From the NCBI RefSeq assembly GCF_050948215.1, contig NW_027488633.1, positions 248,001 through 312,000 of the forward strand: a DNA stretch of 64,000 bases. The letters run 5' to 3'. The stretch is from Halictus rubicundus (Eukaryota > Arthropoda > Insecta > Hymenoptera > Halictidae). The translations under genes were made by a program, and so were the position numbers. The notes below the pieces were generated by a model, which saw only the letters and a list, made by a program, of their open reading frames with translations, did not search any database and was not told the DNA's origin. Below, piece after piece: positions 53,218 through 64,000 of the stretch. Positions within the stretch are counted from its first letter, which is position 1. Every line of letters starts with the position of its first letter.

Positions 53218-55713
53218 GTATCCTATCCTATCCTCTATCCTATCAAATCCCCAATCCTATCCTCTATCCTATCCTACCCTCTATCCTATCCTGTCCTCTA
53301 TCCTATCGTATCCTCTATTCGATCCTATCCTCTATCCTATCCTATCCTCTATGCTATCCTATCCTCTATCCTATCCTATCCTCTATCCTATCCTATCCTC
53401 TATCCTATTCTATCCTCTATCCTATCCTATCCTCTATCCTATCCTATCCTCTATCCTATCCTATCCTCTATCCTATCCTATCCTCTATCCTATCCTATCC
53501 TCTCTCCTATCCTATCCTCTATCCGATCCTATCTTCTATCCTATCCTATCCTCTATCCTATCCTATCCTCTATCCTATCCTATCCTCTATACTATCCTAT
53601 CCTCTATCCGATCCTATCCTCTATCCTATCCTATCCTCTATCCTATCCATTCCTCTATCCTATCATATCCTCTATCCTATAATATCCTCTATCCTATCCT
53701 ATCCTCTATCCTATCCTATCTTCTATCCTATCCTATCCTCTATCCTATCAAATCCCCTATCCTATCCTCTATCCTATCCTATCCTGTATCCTATCCAATC
53801 CTCAATCCTATCCTATCATCTATCCTCTATCCTATCCAATCCTCTATCCTATCCATTCCTCTATCCTATCATATCCTCTATCCTATAATATCCTCTATCC
53901 TATCCTATCCTCTATCCAATCCTCTATCCTATCCTATCCTCTATCCTATCCTATCCTCTATCCTATCCTATCCTCTATCCTATCCTACCCCCAAACCTAT
54001 CCTATCTTCTATCCTACCCTATCATCTATCCTATCAAATCTCCTATCCTATCCTCTATCCTATCGTATCCTCTATCCTATCCTATCTTCTATCCTATCCT
54101 ATCCTCTATCCTATCAAATCCCCAATCCTATCCTCTATCCTATCCTATCCTCTATCCTATCCTATCCTCTATCCTATCCTTTCCTGTATCCTATCCAATC
54201 CTCTATCCTATCCTATCCTCTATCCTATCCTATCCTCTATCCTATCCTCTATCCTATCCTATCCTCTATCCGATCCTTTCCTGTATCCTATCCAATCCTC
54301 TATCCTATCCTATCCTCTATCCTATCGTATCCTCTATCCTATCCTATCTTCTATCCAATCCTATCCTCTATCCTATCCTATCCTCTATACTATCCTATCC
54401 TCTATCCGATCCTATCCTCTATCCTATCCTATCCTCTATCCTATCCATTCCTCTATCCTATCATATCCTCTATCCTATAATATCCTCTATCATATTCTAT
54501 CCTCTATCCAATCCTCTATCCTGTCCTATCATCTATCCTATCCATTCCTCTATCCTATCATATCCTCTATCCTATAATATCCTCTATCATATTCTATCCT
54601 CTATCCAATCCTCTATCCTATCCTATCATCTATCCTATCCTATCCTCTATCCTTTCTTATCCTCTATCCTATCCTTTCCTGTATCCTATCCAATCATCTA
54701 TCCTATCGTATCCTCTATCCTATCCTATCTTCTATCCTATCCTATCCTCTATCCTATCCTATCCTCTATCCTATCCTATCCTCTATCCGATCCTATCCTC
54801 TATCCTATCCTATCCTCTATCCTATCCTATCTTCTATCCTATCCTATCCTCTATCCTATCAAATCCCCCATCCTATCCTCTATCCTATCCTATCCTCTAT
54901 CCTATCCTATCCTCTATCCTATCCTATCCTCTATCCTATCCTATCCTCTATCCTATCCTATCCTCTATCCTATCCTATCCTCTATCCTGTCCTATCCTCT
55001 ATCCAATCCTCTATCCTATCCTATCCTCTATCCTATCCTATCCTCTATCCTATCCTATCCTCTATCCGATCCTATCCTCTATCCTATCCTATCCTCTATC
55101 CTGTCCTATCCTCTATCCTATCCTATCCTCTATCCTATCCTTTCCTGTATCCTATCCAATCCTCTATCCTATCCTATCCTCTATCCTATCCTATCCTCTA
55201 TCCTATCCTATCCTCTATCCTATCCTATCATCTATCCTATCCTCTATCCTATCCTCTATCCTATCCTATCCTCTATCCGATCCTATCTTCTATCCTATCC
55301 TATCCTCTATCCTATCCTATCCTCTATCCTATCCTATCCTCTATCCTATCCTATCCTCTATCCGATCCTATCCTCTATCCTATCCTATCCTCTATCCTAT
55401 CCAATCCTCTATCCTATCCAATCCTCTATCCTATCCATTCCTCTATCCTATCATATCCTCTATCCTATAATATCCTCTATCCTATCCTATCCTCTATCCA
55501 ATCCTCTATCCTATCCTATCCTCTATCCTATCCTATCCTCTATCCTATCCAATCCTCTATCCTATCCAATCCTCTATCCTATCCAATCCTCTATCCTATC
55601 CATTCCTCTATCCTATCATATCCTCTATCCTATAATATCCTCTATCCTATCCTATCCTCTATCCAATCCTCTATCCTATCCTATCCTCTATCCTATCCTA
55701 TCCTCTATCCTAT
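53218..55713. repeat. Mosaic segment, offset 2601 and 2972 bp from later copies
   Basis: The start (CTTGTATCC at 53216, then CCTACCCTC, CCTGTCC, TATTCGATCC and TATGCTATCC) recurs at 55817, 60625 and 62648. The landmark at 53984, the CATATTC doublet and the private CTTTCTTATCC at 54651 recur 2972 bp later (56956 and 57623), up to about 55.0 kb. A private cluster of CCAATCCTC units, at least four in a row, lies near 55400-55600. Confidence 0.8.
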
Positions 55714-58700
55714 CCTACCCCCAAACCTATCCTATCTTCTATCCTACCCTATCATCTATCCTATCAAATCTCCTATCCTATCCTCTATCCTATCGTATCC
55801 TCTATCCTATCCTATCTTGTATCCTATCCTATCCTCTATCCTATCAAATCCCCAATCCTATCCTCTATCCTATCCTACCCTCTATCCTATCCTGTCCTCT
55901 ATCCTATCGTATCCTCTATTCGATCCTATCCTCTATCCTATCCTATCCTCTATGCTATCCTATCCTCTATCCTATCCTATCCTCTATCCTATCCTATCCT
56001 CTATCCTATTCTATCCTCTATCCTATCCTATCCTCTATCCTATCCTATCCTCTATCCTATCCAATCCTCTATCCTATCCATTCCTCTATCCTATCATATC
56101 CTCTATCCTATAATATCCTCTATCCTATCCTATCCTGTATCCAATCCTCTATCCTATCCTATCCTCTATCCTATCCTATCCTCTATCCTATCCTACCCCC
56201 AAACCTATCCTATCTTCTATCCTACCCTATCATCTATCCTATCAAATCTCCTATCCTATCCTCTATCCTATCGTATCCTCTATCCTATCCTATCTTCTAT
56301 CCTATCCTATCCTCTATCCTATCAAATCCCCAATCCTATCCTCTATCCTATCCTATCCTCTATCCTATCCTATCCTCTATCCTATCCTTTCCTGTATCCT
56401 ATCCAATCCTCTATCCTATCCTATCCTCTATCCTATCCTATCCTCTATCCTATCCTATCCTCTATCCTATCCTCTATCCTATCCTATCCTCTATCCGATC
56501 CTATCTTCTATCCTATCCTATCCTCTATCCTATCCTATCCTCTATCCTATCCTATCCTCTATACTATCCTATCCTCTATCCGATCCTATCCTCTATCCTA
56601 TCCTATCCTCTATCCTATCCATTCCTCTATCCTATCATATCCTCTATCCTATAATATCCTCTATCCTATCCTATCCTCTATCCTATCCTATCTTCTATCC
56701 TATCCTATCCTCTATCCTATCAAATCCCCTATCCTATCCTCTATCCTATCCTATCCTGTATCCTATCCAATCCTCAATCCTATCCTATCATCTATCCTCT
56801 ATCCTATCCAATCCTCTATCCTATCCATTCCTCTATCCTATCATATCCTCTATCCTATAATATCCTCTATCCTATCCTATCCTCTATCCAATCCTCTATC
56901 CTATCCTATCCTCTATCCTATCCTATCCTCTATCCTATCCTATCCTCTATCCTATCCTACCCCCAAACCTATCCTATCTTCTATCCTACCCTATCATCTA
57001 TCCTATCAAATCTCCTATCCTATCCTCTATCCTATCGTATCCTCTATCCTATCCTATCTTCTATCCTATCCTATCCTCTATCCTATCAAATCCCCAATCC
57101 TATCCTCTATCCTATCCTATCCTCTATCCTATCCTATCCTCTATCCTATCCTTTCCTGTATCCTATCCAATCCTCTATCCTATCCTATCCTCTATCCTAT
57201 CCTATCCTCTATCCTATCCTCTATCCTATCCTATCCTCTATCCGATCCTTTCCTGTATCCTATCCAATCCTCTATCCTATCCTATCCTCTATCCTATCGT
57301 ATCCTCTATCCTATCCTATCTTCTATCAAATCCTATCCTCTATCCTATCCTATCCTCTATACTATCCTATCCTCTATCCGATCCTATCCTCTATCCTATC
57401 CTATCCTCTATCCTATCCATTCCTCTATCCTATCATATCCTCTATCCTATAATATCCTCTATCATATTCTATCCTCTATCCAATCCTCTATCCTATCCTA
57501 TCATCTATCCTATCCATTCCTCTATCCTATCATATCCTCTATCCTATAATATCCTCTATCATATTCTATCCTCTATCCAATCCTCTATCCTATCCTATCA
57601 TCTATCCTATCCTATCCTCTATCCTTTCTTATCCTCTATCCTATCCTTTCCTGTATCCTATCCAATCATCTATCCTATCGTATCCTCTATCCTATCCTAT
57701 CTTCTATCCTATCCTATCCTCTATCCTATCCTATCCTCTATCCTATCCTATCCTCTATCCGATCCTATCCTCTATCCTATCCTATCCTCTATCCTATCCT
57801 ATCTTCTATCCTATCCTATCCTCTATCCTATCAAATCCCCCATCCTATCCTCTATCCTATCCTATCCTCTATCCTATCCTATCCTCTATCCTATCCTATC
57901 CTCTATCCTATCCTATCCTCTATCCTATCCTATCCTCTATCCTATCCTATCCTCTATCCTGTCCTATCCTCTATCCAATCCTCTATCCTATCCTATCATC
58001 TATCCTATCCTATCCTCTATCCTATCCTATCCTCTATCCTATCCTATCTTCTATCCTATCCTATCCTCTATCCTATCAAATCCCCTATCCTATCCTCTAT
58101 CCTATCCTATCCTGTATCCTATCCAATCCTCAATCCTATCCTATCATCTATCCTCTATCCTATCCAATCCTCTATCCTATCCATTCCTCTATCCTATCAT
58201 ATCCTCTATCCTATAATATCCTCTATCCTATCCTATCCTCTATCCAATCCTCTATCCTATCCTATCCTCTATCCTATCCATTCCTCTATCCTATCATATC
58301 CTCTATCCTATAATATCCTCTATCATATTCTATCCTCTATCCAATCCTCTATCCTATCCTATCATCTATCCTATCCATTCCTCTATCCTATCATATCCTC
58401 TATCCTATAATATCCTCTATCATATTCTATCCTCTATCCAATCCTCTATCCTATCCTATCATCTATCCTATCCTATCCTCTATCCTTTCTTATCCTCTAT
58501 CCTATCCTTTCCTGTATCCTATCCAATCATCTATCCTATCGTATCCTCTATCCTATCCTATCTTCTATCCTATCCTATCCTCTATCCTATCCTATCCTCT
58601 ATCCTATCCTATCCTCTATCCGATCCTATCCTCTATCCTATCCTATCCTCTATCCTATCCTATCTTCTATCCTATCCTATCCTCTATCCTATCAAATCCC

Positions 58701-60244
58701 CCATCCTATCCTCTATCCTATCCTATCCTCTATCCTATCCTATCCTCTATCCTATCCTATCCTCTATCCTATCCTATCCTCTATCCTACCCTATCCTCTA
58801 TCCTATCCTATCCTCTATCCTGTCCTATCCTCTATCCATTCCTCTATCCTATCCTATCCTCTATCCTATCCTATCCTCTATCCTATCCTATCCTCTATCC
58901 GATCCTATCCTCTATCCTATCCTATCCTCTATCCTGTCCTATCCTCTATCCTATCCTATCCTCTATCCTATCCTTTCCTGTATCCTATCCAATCCTCTAT
59001 CCTATCCTATCCTCTATCCTATCCTATCCTCTATCCTATCCTATCCTCTATCCTATCCTATCCTCTATCCTATCCTCTATCCTATCCTCTATCCTATCCT
59101 ATCCTCTATCCGATCCTATCTTCTATCCTATCCTATCCTCTATCCTATCCTATCCTCTATCCTATCCTATCCTCTATCCTATCCTTTCCTGTATCCTATC
59201 CAATCCTCTATCCTATCCTATCCTCTATTCTATCGTATCCTCTATCCTATCCTATCTTCTATCCAATCCTATCCTCTATCCTATCCTATCCTCTATACTA
59301 TCCTATCCTCTATCCGATCCTATCCTCTATCCTATCCTATCCTCTATCCTATCCATTCCTCTATCCTATCATATCCTCTATCCTATAATATCCTCTATCC
59401 TATCCTATCCTCTATCCTATCCTATCTTCTATCCTATCCTATCCTCTATCCTATCAAATCCCCTATCCTATCCTCTATCCTATCCTATCCTGTATCCTAT
59501 CCAATCCTCAATCCTATCCTATCATCTATCCTCTATCCTATCCAATCCTCTATCCTATCCATTCCTCTATCCTATCATATCCTCTATCCTATAATATCCT
59601 CTATCCTATCCTATCCTCTATCCAATCCTCTATCCTATCCTATCCTCTATCCTATCCTATCCTCTATCCTATTCTACCCCCAAACCTATCCTATCTTCTA
59701 TCCTACCCTATCATCTATCCTATCAAATCTCCTATCCTATCCTCTATCCTATCGTATCCTCTATCCTATCCTATCTTCTATCCTATCCTATCCTCTATCC
59801 TATCAAATCCCCAATCCTATCCTCTATCCTATCCTATCCTCTATCCTATCCTATCCTCTATCCTATCCTTTCCTGTATCCTATCCAATCCTCTATCCTAT
59901 CCTATCCTCTATCCTATCCTATCCTCTATCCTATCCTCTATCCTATCCTATCCTCTATCCGATCCTATCTTCTATCCTATCCTATCCTCTATCCTATCCT
60001 ATCCTCTATCCTATCCTATCCTCTATCCTATCCTTTCCTGTATCCTATCCAATCCTCTATCCTATCCTATCCTCTATCCTATCGTATCCTCTATCCTATC
60101 CTATCTTCTATCCAATCCTATCCTCTATCCTATCCTATCCTCTATACTATCCTATCCTCTATCCGATCCTATCCTCTATCCTATCCTATCCTCTATCCTA
60201 TCCATTCCTCTATCCTATCATATCCTCTATCCTATAATATCCTC
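55714..60244. repeat. Mosaic segment with 861-bp repeat
   Basis: CCTACCCCCAAACC landmarks are at 55714, 56192 and 56956, with a TTCTACCCCC variant at 59673. The stretch about 57.4-57.98 kb repeats at 58.27-58.84 kb with an 861-bp offset, including the private CTTTCTTATCC (57623 and 58484) and the 97-bp doublets. From about 58.6 kb it parallels 51.1-52.3 kb at an offset of 7460 bp. The next landmark is 849 bp on, three 17-mers less than the 900-bp tandem. Confidence 0.8.
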
Positions 60245-62267
60245 TATCCTATCCTATCCTCTATCCTATCCTATCTTCTATCCTATCCTATCCTCTATCC
60301 TATCAAATCCCCTATCCTATCCTCTATCCTATCCTATCCTGTATCCTATCCAATCCTCAATCCTATCCTATCATCTATCCTCTATCCTATCCAATCCTCT
60401 ATCCTATCCATTCCTCTATCCTATCATATCCTCTATCCTATAATATCCTCTATCCTATCCTATCCTCTATCCAATCCTCTATCCTATCCTATCCTCTATC
60501 CTATCCTATCCTCTATCCTATCCTACCTCCAAACCTATCCTATCTTCTATCCTACCCTATCATCTATCCTATCAAATCTCCTATCCTATCCTCTATCCTA
60601 TCGTATCCTCTATCCTATCCTATCTTGTATCCTATCCTATCCTCTATCCTATCAAATCCCCAATCCTATCCTCTATCCTATCCTATCCTCTATCCTATCC
60701 TGTCCTCTATCCTATCGTATCCTCTATTCGATCCTATCCTCTATCCTATCCTATCCTCTATGCTATCCTATCCTCTATCCTATCCTATCCACTATCCTAT
60801 CCTATCCTCTATCCTATTCTATCCTCTATCCTATCCTATCCTCTATCCTATCCTATCCTCTATCCTATCCTATCCTCTATCCTATCCTATCCTCTATCCT
60901 ATCCTATCCTCTCTCCTATCCTATCCTCTATCCTATCCTATCCTCTATCCTGTCCTATGCTCTATCCTATCCTATCCTCTATCCTATCCGCTCCTCTATC
61001 CTATCCAATCCTCTGTCCTATCCTATCCTCTATCCTGTCCTATCCTCTATCCTATCCTATCCTCTATCCTATCCTCTATCCTATCCTCTATCCTATCCTA
61101 TCCTCTATCATATCCTATCCTCTATCCTATCCTATCTTCTATACTATCCTATCCTCTATCCTATCAAATCCCCTATCCTATTCTCTATCCTATCCTATCC
61201 TGTATCCTATCCAATCCTCAATCCTATCCTATCATCTATCCTCTATCCTATCCAATCCTCTATCCTATCCATTCCTCTATCCTATCATATCCTCTATCCT
61301 ATAATATCCTCTATCCTATCCTATCCTCTATCCAATCCTCTATCCTATCCTATCCTCTATCCTATCCTATCCTCTATCCTATCCTATCCTCTATCCTATC
61401 CTATCTTCTATCCTACCCTATCATCTATCCTATCAAATCTCCTATCCTATCCTCTATCCTATCGTATCCTCTATCCTATCCTATCTTCTATCCTATCCTA
61501 TCCTCTATCCTATCAAATCCCCAATCCTATCCTCTATCCTATCCTATCCTCTATCCTATCCTGTCCTCTATCCTATCGTATCCTCTATTCGATCCTATCC
61601 TCTATCCTATCCTATCCTCTATGCTATCCTATCCTCTATCCTATCCTATCCTCTATCCTATCCTATCCTCTATCCTATCCTATCCTCTATCCTATCCTAT
61701 CCTCTATCCTATCCTATCCTCTATCCGATCCTATCCTCTATCCAATCCTCTATCCTATCCTATCCCCTATCCTATCCTATCCTCTATACTATCCTATCCT
61801 CTATCCTATCCTATCCTCTATCCTATCCTATCATCTATCCTGTCCTATGCTCTATCCTATCCTATCGTCTATCCTATCCTCTATCCTGTCCTCTCCTCTA
61901 TCCTACCCTATCCTCTATCCTATCCTATCTTGTATCCTATCCTATCCTCTATCCTATCCTATCCTCTATCCTATCCTATCTTCTATCCTATCCTATCCTC
62001 TATCCTATCCTATCCTCTATCCTATCCTATCCTCTATCCTATCCTATCCTCTATCCTATCCTATCCTCTATCCGATCCTATCCTCTATCCTATCCTATCC
62101 TTTATCCTATCCTATCCTCTATCCTATCCTATCCTCTATCCTATCCTTTCCTGTATCCTATCCAATCATCTATCCTATCGTATCCTCTATCCTATCCTAT
62201 CTTCTATCCTATCCTATCCTCTATCCTATCAAATCCCCCATCCTATCCTCTATCCTATCCTATCCTC
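60245..62267. repeat. 2023-bp HOR unit
   Basis: 2023 bp is exactly 119 x 17. The landmark at 60522 (CCTACCTCC variant), CTTGTATCC at 60625, CCTATGCTC at 60957 and CCGCTCC at 60990 all recur 2023 bp later. Near-identity holds for about 865 bp, to 61109, and then the copies differ. A run of 12-bp units lies near 61070-61100. The second half carries a CCTATGCTC start of the 1377 type at 61857. Confidence 0.85.
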
Positions 62268-64000
62268 TATCCTATCCTATCCTCTATCCTATCCTATCTT
62301 CTATCCTATCCTATCCTCTATCCTATCAAATCCCCTATCCTATCCTCTATCCTATCCTATCCTGTATGATATCCAATCCTCAATCCTATCCTATCATCTA
62401 TCCTCTATCCTATCCAATCCTCTATCCTATCCATTCCTCTATCCTATCATATCCTCTATCCTATAATATCCTCTATCCTATCCTATCCTCTATCCAATCC
62501 TCTATCCTATCCTATCCTCTATCCTATCCTATCCTCTATCCTATCCTACCCCCAAACCTATCCTATCTTCTATCCTACCCTATCATCTATCCTATCAAAT
62601 CTCCTATCCTATCCTCTATCCTATCGTATCCTCTATCCTATCCTATCTTGTATCCTATCCTATCCTCTATCCTATCAAATCCCCAATCCTATCCTCTATC
62701 CTATCCTATCCTCTATCCTATCCTGTCCTCTATCCTATCGTATCCTCTATTCGATCCTATCCTCTATCCTATCCTATCCTCTATGCTATCCTATCCTCTA
62801 TCCTATCCTATCCACTATCCTATCCTATCCTCTATCCTATTCTATCCTCTATCCTATCCTATCCTCTATCCTATCCTATCCTCTATCCTATCCTATCCTC
62901 TATCCTATCCTATCCTCTATCCTATCCTATCCTCTCTCCTATCCTATCCTCTATCCTATCCTATCCTCTATCCTGTCCTATGCTCTATCCTATCCTATCC
63001 TCTATCCTATCCGCTCCTCTATCCTATCCAATCCTCTGTCCTATCCTATCCTCTATCCTGTCCTATCCTCTATCCTATCCTATCCTCTATCCTATCCTCT
63101 ATCCTATCCTCTATCCTATCCTATCCTCTATCCTATCCTATCCTCTATCCTATCCTTTCCTGTATCCTATCCAATCATCTATCCTATCGTATCCTCTATC
63201 CTATCCTATCTTCTATCCTATCCTATCCTCTATCCTATCAAATCCCCCATCCTATCCTCTATCCTATCCTATCCTCTATCCTATCCTATCCTCTATCCTA
63301 TCCTATCCTCTATCCTATCCTATCCTCTATCCTGTCCTATCCTCTATCCAATCCTCTATCCTATCCTATCCTCTATCCTATCCTATCCTCTATCCTATCC
63401 TATCCTCTATCCGATCCTATCCTCTATCCTATCCTATCCTCTATACTATCCTATCCTCTATCCTATCCTATCCTCTATCCTATCCTTTCCTGTATCCTAT
63501 CCAATCCTCTATCCTATCCTATCCTATCCTCTATCCTATCCTATCCTCTATCCTATCCTCTATCCTATCCTCTATCCTATCCTATCCTCTATCCGATCCT
63601 ATCTTCTATCCTATCCTATCCTCTATCCTATCCTATCCTCTATCCTATCCTATCCTCTATCCTATCCTATCCTCTATCCTATCCTTTCCTGTATCCTATC
63701 CAATCCTCTATCCTATCCTATCCTCTATCCTATCCTATCCTCTATCCTATCCTCTATCCTATCCTATCCTCTATCCGATCCTATCTTCTATCCTATCCTA
63801 TCCTCTATCCTATCCTATCCTCTATCCTATCCTATCCTCTATCCTATCCTATCCTCTATCCTATCCTTTCCTGTATCCTATCCAATCCTCTATCCTATCC
63901 TATCCTCTATCCTATCGTATCCTCTATCCTATCCTATCTTCTATCCAATCCTATCCTCTATCCTATCCTATCCTCTATACTATCCTATCCTCTATCTGAT
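62268..64000. repeat. 2023-bp HOR unit, second copy, cut by window end
   Basis: Second copy of the previous unit: landmark 62545, CTTGTATCC 62648, CCTATGCTC 62980, CCGCTCC G at 63013. A private CTGTATGATATCC stands near 62365 where other modules have CTGTATCCTATCC. After about 63133 it switches to CTTTCCTGTATCC-bearing units like those at 51.7 and 57 kb. The array continues past 64000. Confidence 0.83.

Larger units (their letters stand above)
1..64000. repeat. 17-bp satellite array filling the whole window
   Basis: The consensus unit is CCTATCCTATCCTCTAT, read directly and recurring with few changes from the first base to the last. Length variants of 12 bp (one pentamer lost) and 22 bp (one pentamer gained) are interspersed. 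Recurrent point variants include CCGATCC, TATCGTATCC, CCTGTCC, CTTTCC, CCAATCC and CAAATCCCC. These variants recur in fixed order, which defines higher-order repeats of about 0.3 to 6 kb. No unique flanking sequence, transposon or gene interrupts the array, and neither edge is inside the window. A long, hierarchical, non-coding tandem array of this kind is typical of eukaryotic heterochromatin; chromosomal position and species cannot be read from the sequence. Confidence 0.98.
1..64000 (+). other. Stop-free + strand: open frames are repeat artefacts, not genes
   Basis: Every A in the consensus is followed by T, and the consensus contains no G, so TAA, TAG and TGA cannot occur in any + frame. 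Because 17 is not a multiple of 3, all three frames cycle through the same 51-bp, 17-codon pattern and give the peptide YPILSSILSYPLSYPIL. Open frames of hundreds to 2,890 codons result, and they overlap each other in different frames. Many end at the same place, a TAA in a recurring variant CCTATAATATCC. Most starts lie in the variants CCTATGCTC or CTTGTATCC-type units. The complement has TAG in every frame. No codon bias, domain, signal peptide or conserved start context argues for translation. Confidence 0.95.

Noticed and set aside
812..62466. Dozens of long + strand open reading frames with Tyr/Pro/Ile/Leu/Ser repeats as protein-coding genes
   Set aside because: All follow from a stop-free 17-bp unit read in three phases; they overlap in different frames, share arbitrary ends at a TAA variant, and indels of 17, 12 and 5 bp between copies do not preserve frame.
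1..64000. CRISPR array
   Set aside because: Repeats are contiguous with no unique spacers, no palindromic repeat and no cas genes.
1..64000. Telomere repeat (the complement contains ATAGG, one base from arthropod TTAGG)
   Set aside because: The unit is 17 bp with a 7-bp element and HOR structure; no canonical TTAGG or TTAGGG run is present. A telomere-derived origin is not excluded but is unsupported.
1..64000. Centromere protein B box
   Set aside because: No TTCG-A-CGGG type motif; the consensus lacks G altogether on this strand.
1..64000. Simple pentanucleotide (CCTAT)n microsatellite
   Set aside because: The heptamer CCTCTAT occurs after every second pentamer with high regularity, so the true unit is 17 bp; runs of three pentamers are the exception.
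1..64000. tRNA, rRNA or structured ncRNA genes
   Set aside because: With almost no G on the + strand, stable stem-loops cannot form, and no conserved RNA motifs are visible on either strand.

Overview
The whole 64 kb window is one uninterrupted tandem-repeat array. The basic unit is 17 bp, CCTATCCTATCCTCTAT: two CCTAT pentamers plus the heptamer CCTCTAT. Shorter (12 bp) and longer (22 bp) units arise by losing or gaining one pentamer. I see no unique sequence, no protein-coding gene, no RNA gene, no transposon and no array edge; the satellite runs off both ends. A homogeneous array this long, with nested higher-order repeats (HORs), points to a eukaryotic chromosome: pericentromeric, subtelomeric, or a heterochromatic or sex chromosome. 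The sequence does not let me name the species.

The + strand is almost all C, T and A. G is very rare and occurs only in variant units. The unit has no TAA, TAG or TGA in any + frame, so very long open frames appear on the + strand (the longest is 2,890 codons, 11850-20522). They encode only a 17-residue Tyr/Pro/Ile/Leu/Ser repeat. The purine-rich complement has TAG in every frame. None of these frames is annotated as a gene.

Layout, from diagnostic variant units used as landmarks: (1) 1-11.85 kb, HOR copies beginning at 1377, 3714, 6381, 9554 and 10697, with spacings 2337, 2667, 3173, 1143 and 1153 bp. (2) 11.85-18.35 kb, a mosaic with a 1262-bp tandem duplication, a 1000-bp spacing and a 660-bp duplication. 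(3) 18.35-24.36 kb, a mosaic subfamily with a 337-bp tandem duplication. (4) 24.36-30.27 kb, a distinct HOR family of about 0.78-1.36 kb in which two subtypes alternate. (5) 30.27-34.5 kb, three copies of another family, offset by 1312 and 1982 bp. (6) 34.5-50.39 kb, a very homogeneous block with the order A'-A-B-A-B-B(partial); A is 2664 bp and B is 3213 bp, differing by an exchanged internal cassette. (7) 50.39-60.25 kb, a shuffled mosaic with a 900-bp tandem and repeated 97-bp duplications. (8) 60.25-64 kb, a 2023-bp offset repeat that continues past the window.

The features work together only as a record of satellite evolution: slippage of 5- and 17-bp units, short tandem duplications of 29, 46, 80 and 97 bp, and unequal exchange of 0.3-6 kb blocks. 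I found no evidence for a gene system. The most interesting signals are the near-identical A/B cassette array, the alternating x/y subtypes, the sharp regional subfamily boundaries and the extreme strand asymmetry. Offsets were counted by hand and identities judged by eye from sampled stretches, not by alignment.
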